Positions 54,248 through 63,497 of a stretch of 64,000 nt of DNA are shown here, in pieces. The first letter of the stretch is position 1. Every line of letters begins with the position of its first letter. This stretch comes from Nannocystis pusilla (GTDB lineage Bacteria; Myxococcota_A; Polyangia; Nannocystales; Nannocystaceae): contig NZ_JAIRAU010000045.1 in NCBI RefSeq assembly GCF_020073745.1, forward strand, positions 1-64,000. Direction: 5' to 3'. A model generated the notes under the pieces. The model saw only the letters and a list, made by a program, of their open reading frames with translations. It had not been told where the DNA came from and ran no database searches. Both the position numbers and the translations under genes were made by a program.

Positions 54248-57200
54248 GTGCTCGCGTTCGCGCAGCCGAACGAGATGTGCGAATATGTCCTCGCGCTGCC
54301 CCCGATGCACCCGATCCTCCACGCCCTCATCGAGCGCAACCTCCTGGTCTGCGTCGGCCCGCTCGTCTCCGAGACGGTCGGGCTCGTGGGGCCGCGCCGG
54401 CTCGCGCAGCGCATCGTCGAATCGCTACACCCGCTGCTCCCGGACCGTGTGGAGATGGCGGCGCTCGTCGCCGCCGGCGAGGTCAGCTCGGCTCTCGAGC
54501 GGGCCGAGCGGCTCGTGGGCAGCGCGCGCTTCGTGGACGTGGCCCGGCCGCTGCTGGACCGCGGTGACGCGCGGCTCCCTCTCGTCGTGCGGGCCGTCGC
54601 GGCGCTCTCGCCCGTGCTCGGGCGGATCTGCACGACCAATTTCGACACCCTGCTCGAACGTGCGCTCGGGACGTGGACAGCGCTGGACGCCGAGCCGCTC
54701 GACCTCCGAAGGCGCGAGCGATGCATCGTGAAGCTGTGCGGCACCGCGGCGCAGGTCTCCTCGTGGGTGCTCACCCGCGAGCGGCTGCTCGCCCGCAGCT
54801 CGGAGTTGCCGCAGACCGGGTCGTGGCTTCGCTGCCACCGGCTGCTTCTTGTCGGCTACCGCGCCGATGACGAGGTACTGCGCCGGCTGTTGCTCGCGCT
54901 GCGCGGCCGCGATGCCGCTGGCGCCCCGCCGGTCAACCTCGCGTTCGTGCCGGAGGACAGCATCACGCCCGAGAGCCGCACGCTGCTGGGTGAGCACGGC
55001 GTCGATCTCGTGCCTGTCGCCGGCGACTACGACCTCGCCGTCGCCGAGCAGCTCCACGCGCTGGTCGACGCGTACGAGCGCGCGACGGGGACCCGCATCA
55101 CCGCGATTCCGAGCCGTCCGCGCTACGAGGGTCACCGGGTTCAGGGCACGGGCGGTCCATATCTCGGGCTGGCGCCGTTCTCGCCCCGCGACGATGCGCA
55201 GTTCTTCGGCCGCACCGGCGACGTTCACCGCTGCATCGAGCAGCTCCGCGCCTGCCCCGAGAGTCGGTGGCTGATCGTCCACGGCGCCGACGGAGTCGGC
55301 GCATCCTCATTCGTCGCGGCGGGCCTCTATCCGGCGATCGTGCGCGGCGCAGCCTGGACGCTGCCCGGCAAACCGACGTGGCAGGGACTGCGAGGACGGG
55401 TGGATCGTCGGCCGCTGCTCGCGCTCGCAGAGGGGCTGACCTCGCTCGCCCCCTGGGGCGAGCAGGAGCCCGAAGGGGTGGGTGATCGATCGTGGGAGGC
55501 CGCGACTCTGCACGAGGAGTTCAGCGCTCACACACGGGCGTTGACGGACCGCCTCGCCTCCCCGCACCTGCACGGCCTCGTGCTCGTCATCGACGGGATC
55601 GAGGAGGCGATCGACAGCGACGACGACCGCGAGTGCGAGCAATTCGCGGCCGTGCTGGCACACGCGCTGGCGCACGCGACCGCGCCGTTCCTGCTGATCA
55701 CTCCGATCCGCAGCCGCTACCTCGCCGAGCTCGGGCGGCTCCTGCGGCTCCACGAGCGAATGATCGGCCGCGCGCCTCCCGTGCTCTACGCGCTCGCGCC
55801 CATCGACCAGGACGGGCTGCGCCAGATCGTCCGGGAGCCGGGCGAGCGGGCGGGGCTCATGGTCGCCGAGCGGCTCGTCGAGCGGATCCTCGCCGACCTC
55901 GATCGGCTGACGCGCGAGCCCAGCGCGCCACCGCCGGGGATCGTGCTCGCGCAACTCGCGGCCGCGTTGGTCGGGACCTACCGCCACATGAAGCACGGCG
56001 AGTTCTGCGTGACCGCGTATGAGGCCGCAGGGGGCCTCACCGGCGCTGTCGAGCAGCTCGCCGAGCAGGCGATCGCGGCGACGATCGAGGACTACGGCGA
56101 GAGCCTCGTGCGGCAGGTGTTCTTGACGGTGATCGCCGGCGGGGTCGATCGCCGCGGCGGCCGTCGTCCGCTGACGCCCGCGGAGGTGATCGATCGGCTG
56201 ATCGCCGAGGGGCCGGCGACCTCGCCTGGCGAAAACCGCACCCTCGCCGAGCAAGTGCTCCGGCGGACGACGGCCGCCAAGGTGGGTCTGGTCGTGATCT
56301 CGGAGCGCAGCGTCACGCTCGTCCACGACGTCCTGCTGTCCCACTGGCCGCGTCTGCGCGCCTGGCAAGCGCCGGATTGGCCCTCGAAAGAAGAGGCCGA
56401 CGGGCGAGGGCAGCCCCACGGCAAGGGCCACGAGAACGCCCAGGCGGAGGCCGCCGAGCCCAGCAGCACCGTCGACGCCCCGGATCAAGGCGACCTCCAG
56501 GCGGAGGGGGCGATGATCTCGGGCGCGCTCCGCGATGAGGTCGAGGCCGAGCTGCCTTATCTGTTCGTGTTCGCGTTCCTGGCCTCCGCCTCGCGCTCCG
56601 ACGCGCTTGATCTTGTCTCCGCCGCTCTCGCCGCTGTCGCGAGCGATCCGCAGGCGCTGCTCTCGGCGCCGCAGCCTGCCGACGCGCTCCTCCAGCAACT
56701 GATCCTCGTCATCGAGGAGCAACTCGGTCGAAAGACCGGGCGGGGGTTTGAATTACTCGAGAACCTCTTGAACGAAAGGTTCTACTGGCGGTCCGACCGC
56801 CCCCAAGTATCTGGCGCCGAGGCCATGATTCTACTGTCCGAACTCAAGCGGACATGCCTGGTCTCGGTTCTGCAATGCCTCCCACCCGGTGTTCGCATCG
56901 CGTTCATCCTCGTCGACATCTTCGGGTACCCCGTGACGACCACGGCCGCGCTCACGCGCGGGAAGGAGTCGTCGGTCCGCGTTCGGTTGACGCGCGCTCG
57001 TAGGCGCCTCGACGAGTTCCTTCGCAATCGGTGCGGGCATATCGACTCGCACAACTCCTGCTATTGTGAGGGCATCCTGTTCCAGGCGCTCGACACGGGT
57101 TTCGTGACGGCGCCCGCGGTGCCACAAGCCGCCGCGAACGAGACCCCACCCATCGCCGACATCGGCGCCCTCTACCGCTCGCTGCCGGGTGCCGCGCTCG

Positions 57201-57277
57201 ATGAGGCCGAGCGCGAACGCTTGTTGGCCGTCCTTGCGAGCTCGCTGCCGCCCAGTGGGTCACGTCTTCGCCGCTGA
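54248..57277 (+). CDS. SIR2-like / STAND / ECF-sigma-like fusion protein with altered active sites
   Basis: 1009 residues from a GTG (an ATG at 54275 is possible). ~15-280: SIR2-type fold, TTNFDTLLE (~129) and VGYRADDEV kept, but the NAD-site Gly motif reads VGPLVSE and the catalytic KLHG reads KLCG (C164). ~300-720: STAND-type NTPase (YLGLAPFSPRDDAQFFGR; LVLVIDGIEEA), Walker A GADGVGASS with Ala352 where Lys is expected. ~760-930: ECF sigma-like regions 2 and 4 (LPPGVRIAFILVDIFGYP, SVRVRLTRARRRLDEFL), then CGHIDSHNSCYC. SIR2-STAND pairs occur in antiphage Avs proteins; here catalysis looks lost and a promoter-binding module gained. Confidence 0.75.
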   Translation: MLAFAQPNEMCEYVLALPPMHPILHALIERNLLVCVGPLVSETVGLVGPRRLAQRIVESLHPLLPDRVEMAALVAAGEVSSALERAERLVGSARFVDVARPLLDRGDARLPLVVRAVAALSPVLGRICTTNFDTLLERALGTWTALDAEPLDLRRRERCIVKLCGTAAQVSSWVLTRERLLARSSELPQTGSWLRCHRLLLVGYRADDEVLRRLLLALRGRDAAGAPPVNLAFVPEDSITPESRTLLGEHGVDLVPVAGDYDLAVAEQLHALVDAYERATGTRITAIPSRPRYEGHRVQGTGGPYLGLAPFSPRDDAQFFGRTGDVHRCIEQLRACPESRWLIVHGADGVGASSFVAAGLYPAIVRGAAWTLPGKPTWQGLRGRVDRRPLLALAEGLTSLAPWGEQEPEGVGDRSWEAATLHEEFSAHTRALTDRLASPHLHGLVLVIDGIEEAIDSDDDRECEQFAAVLAHALAHATAPFLLITPIRSRYLAELGRLLRLHERMIGRAPPVLYALAPIDQDGLRQIVREPGERAGLMVAERLVERILADLDRLTREPSAPPPGIVLAQLAAALVGTYRHMKHGEFCVTAYEAAGGLTGAVEQLAEQAIAATIEDYGESLVRQVFLTVIAGGVDRRGGRRPLTPAEVIDRLIAEGPATSPGENRTLAEQVLRRTTAAKVGLVVISERSVTLVHDVLLSHWPRLRAWQAPDWPSKEEADGRGQPHGKGHENAQAEAAEPSSTVDAPDQGDLQAEGAMISGALRDEVEAELPYLFVFAFLASASRSDALDLVSAALAAVASDPQALLSAPQPADALLQQLILVIEEQLGRKTGRGFELLENLLNERFYWRSDRPQVSGAEAMILLSELKRTCLVSVLQCLPPGVRIAFILVDIFGYPVTTTAALTRGKESSVRVRLTRARRRLDEFLRNRCGHIDSHNSCYCEGILFQALDTGFVTAPAVPQAAANETPPIADIGALYRSLPGAALDEAERERLLAVLASSLPPSGSRLRR

Positions 57278-57361
57278 AGGCGGGGTCGTTCGGACGCGTG
57301 GGCCCGGCTGGACGGCTCAGGATCGCTGCCGAGCGGACGGCCACGCTCCTGCCACGCGGCC

Positions 57362-57375
57362 TGTCCTTGGGGACA
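57362..57375. repeat. Dispersed palindrome copy, TGTCCttggGGACA
   Basis: Exact match, in the 198-nt gap between the convergent sigma-fusion and integrase genes. Could also act as a weak hairpin, but the 5-bp stem and lack of a T-run argue against a terminator. Confidence 0.6.
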
Positions 57376-57475
57376 TCACGCCGCTGAGGGCGGCGGATCC
57401 GAGCTCGTATGGTTCGCCGAGCGAGCCCGGATCCAGTGCGGAGTCGTCGACCCCTTGTGCTCGGGCCACGGCTGG

Positions 57476-58729
57476 CTACCGCCGCGTCTTGGCCGGGAAG
57501 GCCGTCCGCTTCGTCGCCTTCGCTTTGCCCCTCGCCGCGCGGGCGATCGTCTTGCTCGTCCGGTTCACCGCCTCGCGCAGCGCCTTGTCGGCGATGTGGG
57601 CGTAGCGCTGCGTCGTGCGGTAGTTGCGGTGGCCGAGCATCTTGCCGACGACCTCGAGCGGCGTGCCGTCCATGATCGCGTCGCTGGCGAACGAATGCCG
57701 GAGGTCGTGCAGGCGCACGTCCTCGAGCCCCGCCAGCTTGCGGACCTTGAGCCACGTGGCCTTGAAGCTGTGGAGCTTCTTGCCGCTGCGGGAGCAGACG
57801 ACGAGCCCGCGCCGCGGGTTGCCCTTGGCCTGGGCGATCCGGCCGAGGAGGTCCATGACCTCCTCCGAGACGACGACGTCGCGCTTGCCGGTCTTGGAGT
57901 CCGGGAGGCGGAGCAACTGCTGGCGCCAGTCCACCTGCTCCCAGCGCAGGTCGCGGACCTCGTCGCGCCGCATGCCGGTGAGTGCCAGCAGGCGCACGGC
58001 GGCGACGGCCTCACGGCCGATGTGGCCGTGCCTGCCGGGCGGCGTACGCTCGGCGGTATTCAGCACCCGCTCGAGCGCCTCGCGCTCGTCCGGTGACAGG
58101 AAGCGCTCGACGGCCCGCTCGTCGAAGCGCTCGACGTCCGTGACCGGGTTGCGCTGCTTCGTGACCCCCCACTTGGCCGCCTTGTTGAACAGCGCGCTCA
58201 GGACGCAGCGCATGTAGTTCGCGGCGCACGGCTTCGACTTCATGCTTGTATGGAGCTTGTCGACGTCGGCCGTCGTGATGTCATCGAGGCGTCGATCGCC
58301 GAGCTTGGGGAGGATGTACTTCCTCAGCGACGACTTGTAGTGCCAGGCCGTTTCTGGCTTTAAGCGCATGTCGATATGTTCCTGTTCAAACCGCAAGGCG
58401 AACTCGGCTAGCGTGGGCGACTTCGACCCCGGCGCCTGCGCATCCTCGAGCCGCGAGCTCGTCGGGGCCGGCGCGTCGACGCTCGCCGGCGCCTCGCGTC
58501 GCGCGAGGACAAGCATCGCCTCCCTGCGCGCTTCATCGACACCGAACCCCGGCCGTATCAGACCGAGCCTTACCCGCCTGTCCTTTCCGCCAGCATCGCG
58601 GTACCTGGCGAAAAACACCTTCTTGCCAGTGGGGAGCACCCGCAGGATGAATCCTGGCAGTGCATCGCAGGTGATCTCATATCGGATCGCGCGCGGCTTC
58701 GCCTCTCGTGCCTGAGCATTCGTGAGCAT
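57476..58729 (-). CDS. Tyrosine recombinase (island integrase)
   Basis: 417 residues from the ATG at 58729, which has GGAGGT 4 nt before it; the longer frame to 58762 has none. N-terminal DUF4102-type arm-binding domain (LTNAQAREAKPRAIRYEITC; FFARYRDAGGKDRRVRLG), SAM-like core-binding domain (~95-190), catalytic domain with R254 (MRRDEVRDLRW), H341-x-x-R344 (HDLRHSFAS), H367 (LGHRNYRTTQ) and Y376. All catalytic residues are present. It lies next to the right attachment site and is transcribed away from it, the usual arrangement for P4-type island integrases. Confidence 0.9.
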   Translation of the reverse strand: MLTNAQAREAKPRAIRYEITCDALPGFILRVLPTGKKVFFARYRDAGGKDRRVRLGLIRPGFGVDEARREAMLVLARREAPASVDAPAPTSSRLEDAQAPGSKSPTLAEFALRFEQEHIDMRLKPETAWHYKSSLRKYILPKLGDRRLDDITTADVDKLHTSMKSKPCAANYMRCVLSALFNKAAKWGVTKQRNPVTDVERFDERAVERFLSPDEREALERVLNTAERTPPGRHGHIGREAVAAVRLLALTGMRRDEVRDLRWEQVDWRQQLLRLPDSKTGKRDVVVSEEVMDLLGRIAQAKGNPRRGLVVCSRSGKKLHSFKATWLKVRKLAGLEDVRLHDLRHSFASDAIMDGTPLEVVGKMLGHRNYRTTQRYAHIADKALREAVNRTSKTIARAARGKAKATKRTAFPAKTRR

Positions 58730-58851
58730 CTCGACCTCCGTTCCCCACCGATATCGAACCAAAAACGACCCAGATCAAGGCCGCACTGGAGCATGTCCGA
58801 AAGTACACAATATCTCGAATTCGAGCGCTAAGAGCTATTTTAGACCATATG
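58730..58851. promoter_or_regulatory. AT-richer integrase promoter/attP-arm region
   Basis: Markedly richer in A and T than the surroundings (AAAAACGACC, ATATCTCGAATTCGAGCG, GCTATTTTAGACCATATG). It contains TGTCCgaaaGTACA (58794), a one-mismatch palindrome copy, and a TCGAATTCGA inverted repeat. A GAATTCG also occurs just inside the left end (near 4872). Likely integrase promoter and recombinase arm sites. Confidence 0.4.
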
Positions 58852-60705
58852 GCCGTCATTGTCGACGTCGGCGACCACGGGGTACTCGATCAGGGTCGCG
58901 GTGGTGTTGCAGCGCTCGAGCAGGACGTCGCCGGTCGGACCCTCGTAGATCCGCAGGCGGTTCTGGTCGGAGTAGACGACCTCGGCCTTGCCGTCGCCGT
59001 CGAAGTCGAACACCGAGCTGCCGGTCGAGGCCGAGGAGCAGTCGACGGTCTGCTTGATCCACAGGAAGGTGTCGATGCCGGCGACGTTCGGGTCGACCAG
59101 CGCGGCGCCGCTGAACACGGCGTAGCCGATGCCGCCGGCCGTGCCGACGTCGGGGGTGCCGTCGCCGTCGAAGTCGGCGACGGTCGGCGGGCCGCCGCCG
59201 TGGGTGCGACCCCACGAGCCGTTGGGGCACGAGTTGGGGTCGAGGGTGCCGTTGATGTCGACGGGGGCGCGGACGACGACGAAGCTGCCCGGTGCGTCGG
59301 GATCGTGGCGCCAGATCGACAGCCGGTGCGCGAGGTTGTCGATGACGACGACCTCGGGGATCCCGTCGAGGTCGAAGTCGGCGACGGCCGGCCACGGGCT
59401 CTTCCAGTCGGAGGTGGCGTAGAAGTCGCCGACGGCGGCGAGCCCGGTGTCGACGAACACGCTGCCGTCGGCGTGATAGCCGCGGCTCGAGGTGATGACG
59501 TCGAGGAGGCCGTCGTCGTCGAGGTCGCTGACGACGAACGAGCTGTTGAGCGTGGGGTTGAAGCTGGCCTTGACCGCCCCGGTGGCGCCGTCGAGGATCG
59601 CGCCCTCGACGATGACCTCGGCGGCGCCGTCGCCCTCGAGGTCGGCGATGGCCGGCATGAAGCAGGTCTGGTCGGCGGTCCATAGCGGGGAGCCGTCCTC
59701 GCCCTTGAGGGCGAACACCTGCCCGTTCACGCCGCAGGCGACGATCTCGTTGCCGGGCTGCCCGTCGATGTCACCGCCGGCGAGCTGCTTGGTGGGGTTG
59801 ACCTGGTTGGCGAGGACGTTCCACTTGTCGACGACGACGCCGCCCACGATCGAGATCGCGTGCAGCGAGCCGGTGGTCTTGTAGGCGCCGTTGACGAACG
59901 TCGAGAACACGATCTCCGGGATGTCGCGCTCGGTGATCTTGCCGTCGCAGTCGTCGTCGTCGAGCTGGACGACGATCGGGGTCATCATGATGTCGCTGTC
60001 GTATGGCGGGTTGACGACGCCGCCCCACGCGAACTTGACGGTCGGGTTGAACTCGCCGGCCGGCGAGTACTCGCAGCTCTGCAGACACTCGGGGTCGTTC
60101 GGGTCGGGCGGCGGGTCGTTCGGGCCGCACAGCGGCGGCTTCTTGAGACACTTGCCGTTCGGCTCGGCGACGCCGCCCATGCACATCGGGTCGGGCGGCT
60201 GCACGTCGGGCTCGCCGAGGGAGTAATCACAATACTCGTCGCCGGCACAGTCGGCCTCCTCCTTGCAATCGGCGCCGGGGGCCTCACACTTGGTGAAGTT
60301 GCACACCTCGCCGGCGTCGCAGCAGACCTCGCCGCAGAAGAGCTGGCCCATCTCGCAACATTCGGCGCCCTGGCAGGTCTCGCCCGTGGTGCCGGTCTCG
60401 CTGGCGCTGACCGGGCCGGTGGTATCGTCGGTGGTCGAGCCGGTGGTGGCGGTGCCGTCGGTGGTCGGCGCGACGGTGTCGCTCATCGAGTCCGAACCCC
60501 CCTGCGTCGTCGAATCGGTGCCCGTCGGGGTGACCGGCGTGGTCGTCCCGGTCGGGGTGTCGTCGGTGGTGCCGGGGCCGGTGCTGGTGGAGAGCGACGC
60601 GGTGTCGGTGGTGGTATTGTCGTCGCCGCACGCGGCGAGCCCGAGCGAGGCGACGGCGACGAGGACGCGGCGCGCGTCACCGAATAAACTCAAGGAGCTG
60701 TGCAT
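58840..60705 (-). pseudogene. FG-GAP/VCBS lipoprotein, 3'-truncated by the island
   Basis: 621 residues from the ATG at 60705 (lipobox LGLAAC). A Thr/Ser-rich linker is followed by a Cys-rich module (CCDAGEVCNFTKC, CAGDEYCDYS) and at least five FG-GAP repeats (for example ADLEGDGAAEVIVEG, SDLDDDGLLDVIT, ADFDLDGIPEVVV, FDFDGDGKAEVVYS). The protein breaks off at VADVDNDG and ends with three island codons (HMV). Typical relatives continue with an ending like that found at 4537-4791. The truncated product lacks the last ~84 residues; whether it is stable is unknown. Confidence 0.8.
58852..58872. other. Right attachment site (attR) of the genomic island
   Basis: GCCGTCATTGTCGA, then C, then GTCGGC; matches 4792-4812 at 20 of 21 positions. 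Minus-strand codons ADVDNDG. DNA to the right is host gene, to the left integrase leader. Confidence 0.75.
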
Positions 60706-61241
60706 CGCCCCAGGGTATCGGATCGCGGCGGGCGTCGGCGCGCGCCCGCGACCGTGAGGTGGAGACGTGATCGCGGGCGCAGCGGTTCGTCGAGCGCCTC
60801 GTGCGCCCGGCGGGCCGACGTATGGGACGGCAGGAGCCGCGGCCGCGAGCACAGCGGCGTCCATCGCCTCACATCTCCGGCGCGGGCCGGCGTCGCGTCG
60901 CTGCTCGTCGGCCCAAAGAAACTGTCTCATGAGACATGCGGCGATCGCCTCGTCTCCGCCGGCGGGCGTCGGCATGGAGCGAGGCATGCTTGCGTGAGCG
61001 AAACCCGGGCGGAGGAGCGGCGATCGCCGCGCCGACGAGCGCGAGGCACGGTCGGTCGCTCGCGTGAATCGCCAGCGGTGCCCGCGCAATTTCGCTCGCC
61101 TCGGGCCGGCCGTCGGTGTGGTGATTCGGCGAACGCCGACGCGGCCTCGCACGACCGTGAATCGTGGCCGCCGACGCGTCGCGGCGCGACCTCGATCATG
61201 CTGTCCGGCGCAATCCCCAAAAAAGATCCCAGGAGCGTCCG
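60706..61241. other. 536-nt intergenic region
   Basis: Between the divergent FG-GAP gene and the YbaY-like gene. Apart from the palindrome at 60923 nothing is recognised; open frames here are Arg/Ala-rich shadows. Confidence 0.5.
60923..60936. repeat. Dispersed palindrome copy, perfect 14-bp TGTCTCATGAGACA
   Basis: Fully self-complementary over 14 bp, including the central four bases. Lies about 220 nt upstream of the truncated FG-GAP gene and 305 nt upstream of the YbaY-like gene. Confidence 0.7.
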
Positions 61242-61676
61242 ATGCGTCGTCTTTCCATGATCGTGTGTGCGGCCCTGCTGCTGCCGCTGGCCGCCTGCCA
61301 GGGGGCCGACAAGCCCGGGAGTCCGTCGTCGCCGGCGCAGTCGGTGACGATCCAGGGCGACGCGTCCTATCTCGAGAAGATCGTGCTGCCGCCCGGTTCG
61401 ATGCTGCACGTCCAGCTGGTCGACACGCGGCACGCCGACACGGCGCGGGCGGTGATCGCCGAGGACAAGTTCCCGGCGACGACTGTGCCGATTCCGTTCC
61501 GGCTCGAGGTCGAAGGCAAGAAGATCGCGCCGAACGTGCAATACGGGCTGCGCGCCAGCGTGCGCGACGTGGATGAGAAGCTCGTGTTCACGACCGATAC
61601 GGCGGTGCCGGTCGACCTGAAGTCGTCCGCGCCGGTGGAGATCCGGATGGTGCGCGCGGGCGGCAGCCGCGAGTAA
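61242..61676 (+). CDS. YbaY/YscW-family lipoprotein
   Basis: 144 residues from the ATG at 61242, with AGGAG 6 nt upstream. Lipobox LAAC near residue 18. The mature domain shows the family pattern LEKIVLPPGSMLHVQLVDT, then VPIPFRLEVEGKKI and YGLRASVRD. The family includes the type III secretion pilotin YscW and the outer-membrane lipoprotein YbaY. Here it stands alone; a general envelope role is likely. Confidence 0.8.
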   Translation: MRRLSMIVCAALLLPLAACQGADKPGSPSSPAQSVTIQGDASYLEKIVLPPGSMLHVQLVDTRHADTARAVIAEDKFPATTVPIPFRLEVEGKKIAPNVQYGLRASVRDVDEKLVFTTDTAVPVDLKSSAPVEIRMVRAGGSRE

Positions 61677-61727
61677 CGAGCGACGCCGGCCGGATCGCCG
61701 GCGCGCCCGTGGGCCCCGGAGGCGGCG

Positions 61728-62375
61728 TCAGGCCTTCCAGTGCGGCGGGATCGTGCGGTCGTGGTACGGCAGCGCGGACAGCCGGTCCTGCCAGGCGCGC
61801 AGGTTGGCGGGCAAGGCGTCGTCGATGGCGAGGCCGTCGAGCCTGCTGCCGAAGCGCTGCAGCAGGCGGTAGTGGGGATAGAAGGCGAAGTCGGCCAGGC
61901 CGAGACCGCCGACGAAGAACTCGCGGTCGCCGAGGTAGCCGGAGAAGCGCCGCAGCTCGGCGACGACGCCCTCGCGCGCGGCGGCCAGCGACTCGGGGGT
62001 GGCCTTCTCGCGGCCGAAGATCATCATCGCCAGCGGGCGCGTGGAGGTGGCGAAGTAGCCGTCGGCCTCGAGGGCGATCCGCCGGGCGAGCGCGCGGTCG
62101 GCCGGGTCGCGGGCGAGCAGCGGCCGCTCGGGGTACCTGTCCTCGAGGTACTCGACGATCGCGCCCGACTCCCACAACACGTGGCCCTCGTCGACCAGCA
62201 CCGGCACCTTGCCGCGCGGATTGAGGGCCCGGAACTCGGGGGCCTGCGTGTCGCCCTTGTCGAACGACAGGAGCTTGAACTCGTACGGCAGCTGCTTGAA
62301 CTCGAGCGCCAGCCAGACCTTCCACGCGTAGGGCGAGCCGGAGCCGTAGTAGAACGTGCGGGGGTTGTTCGACAT
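61728..62375 (-). CDS. Glutathione S-transferase family protein
   Basis: 215 residues from the ATG at 62375 (MSNNPRTFYYGSGSPYAWKV). Thioredoxin-like N-terminal domain (~5-80), with GKVPVLVDEGHVLWESGAIV containing the cis-Pro (VP) and the glutathione-binding Glu-Ser. All-helical C-terminal domain (~90-200) with VGGLGLADFAFYPHYRLL. Cytoplasmic; substrate unknown. Two nt-scale spacing to nothing on its 5' side except the YccF gene, which ends 32 nt upstream on the same strand, so they may be co-transcribed. Confidence 0.85.
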   Translation of the reverse strand: MSNNPRTFYYGSGSPYAWKVWLALEFKQLPYEFKLLSFDKGDTQAPEFRALNPRGKVPVLVDEGHVLWESGAIVEYLEDRYPERPLLARDPADRALARRIALEADGYFATSTRPLAMMIFGREKATPESLAAAREGVVAELRRFSGYLGDREFFVGGLGLADFAFYPHYRLLQRFGSRLDGLAIDDALPANLRAWQDRLSALPYHDRTIPPHWKA

Positions 62376-62406
62376 GCCGCGAGGCTGGCCGAGCCCGCCG
62401 GCCACG

Positions 62407-62850
62407 TCAAGCGCCAGGAAGCGACATGGCCGGGACGACGATCCGGTGCGGCTGGTGCATCCGCCGCTCCTCCTCGATGCTGAGGATGGTCTTGCCGAAC
62501 GGCGTCAGCGCGAGCCCGGCGAGCCGCATGCACGCGATGCCGAACGGGATGCCGATGATGGTGAGGCAGAGGATGAGGCCGGCGAGGAGGTGCCCGATGG
62601 CCAGCCAGATGCCGGCGAAGATCAACCACAGGAGGTTGCCGATCGCCGACAGCGCGCCGCCGTCACCGGGGACGCTGACGACGACCCGCCCGAAAGGCCA
62701 GGCGGCGAACAGCGCGAGCTTGAACGCCTGCACGCCGAACGGCAAGCCGATGATCGTCAGGCACAGGACGACGCCGGCGGCGAAGTAGCCGAGGAACAGC
62801 GGCAGCCCCGCGACGAGGAACCAGAGCACGTTGAGGATCAGGCGCAGCAC
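62407..62850 (-). CDS. yccF: YccF-family inner membrane protein
   Basis: 147 residues. Two copies of the YccF motif: FAAGVVLCLTIIGLPFGVQA and LLAGLILCLTIIGIPFGIAC, each with TM segments before and inside (LILNVLWFLVAGLPLFLGYF; IGNLLWLIFAGIWLAI). The length is typical of the family. Function unknown. Short basic C-terminal tail. Confidence 0.9.
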   Translation of the reverse strand: MLRLILNVLWFLVAGLPLFLGYFAAGVVLCLTIIGLPFGVQAFKLALFAAWPFGRVVVSVPGDGGALSAIGNLLWLIFAGIWLAIGHLLAGLILCLTIIGIPFGIACMRLAGLALTPFGKTILSIEEERRMHQPHRIVVPAMSLPGA

Positions 62851-63497
62851 CCGGCGAGCCTAGCACGCGCCGCCAAGGGCGCACGGTGGGGGCATCCGCG
62901 CGGGAGAGGACCTGCGCGAGCGGCCGTGCCGAGGCCCCGGCGGCGATCGGCGGCGGCCGCACGGTGGCGTGGCAGCACAGGGCGGCGAGAGGTCGGATGC
63001 TGGCGAGAGCGAGCGCGTGGCGGTCGGTGGACGAAGCGTCGGCCGACAGCGAGCGGCGAGGTCCGACGACGACGAGCGCAGGGGGAGCACGCGGAGCGGC
63101 GAGAAGCGTCGGACGAAAGCGAGAGGGAGCGACATGCGAACCATACCGAGCGGCGAGAGGGCGAGACCGACAAAGCAGTAGCGACGAAGGCCCGCGAATC
63201 ACAGGAGCACGCGGATCCGGTGAGGCGGGCCGAGCGAGCGGCGAGAGAGGTCGGACGGAAGAAGCAGAGGCGTGCGGGCGGGCTGCGGTATGGTCATGGT
63301 GCGTCGAGGGCTAGGTGATTCGAAGTGTCGTGACGACGATCGCCGCCGCCTGCCTGACGAGAGAAGCACACCCCCGAATTTGAGCCGGTACATGCGGCGA
63401 GCGTGGTGGCTGCGAGCGTCGCGGAGATCGTGCAAGGGTCCGCTTGCGAGTCCTCGTCTGTCCCGCATGGTTGCGGGCCGAAAAGGACCCCCCAGGA
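62851..63497. other. ~650-nt gene-free region, purine-rich
   Basis: From about 62890 to 63270 the plus strand is a run of loosely repeated GAGCG/GGCGAGAG words, giving long but meaningless Arg/Glu- or Ser/Arg-rich frames on both strands. No start, ribosome site or domain supports a gene. AAAAGGA at 63481 probably belongs to the next gene. Confidence 0.5.

Larger units (their letters stand above)
4792..58872. mobile_element. ~54-kb defence-rich genomic island inserted in an FG-GAP gene
   Basis: Bounded by the 21-bp repeat, carrying a tyrosine recombinase 123 bp inside its right end, and splitting one host coding sequence whose halves rejoin in frame. The cargo is a MADS-like operon, a membrane kinase pair, an Rhs toxin operon, a Mokosh-like operon and a SIR2/STAND/sigma protein. 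No conjugation, relaxase or phage structural genes were seen, so it is an integrative element that is either mobilised in trans or immobile. Integration into a protein-coding FG-GAP motif rather than a tRNA gene is unusual. Confidence 0.75.

Noticed and set aside
54248..57277. Canonical Avs5/SIR2-STAND NADase
   Set aside because: The catalytic His and Walker A Lys are replaced and the C-terminus is sigma-like rather than a repeat sensor.
1812..60936. The palindrome as a LexA/SOS box or Rho-independent terminator
   Set aside because: It does not match LexA consensus sequences I know, occurs within coding sequences, and lacks T-runs and long stems.
62860..63318. Long open frames in the purine-rich region
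   Set aside because: Open on several frames and both strands at once because of simple-sequence composition; no start signal or domain.
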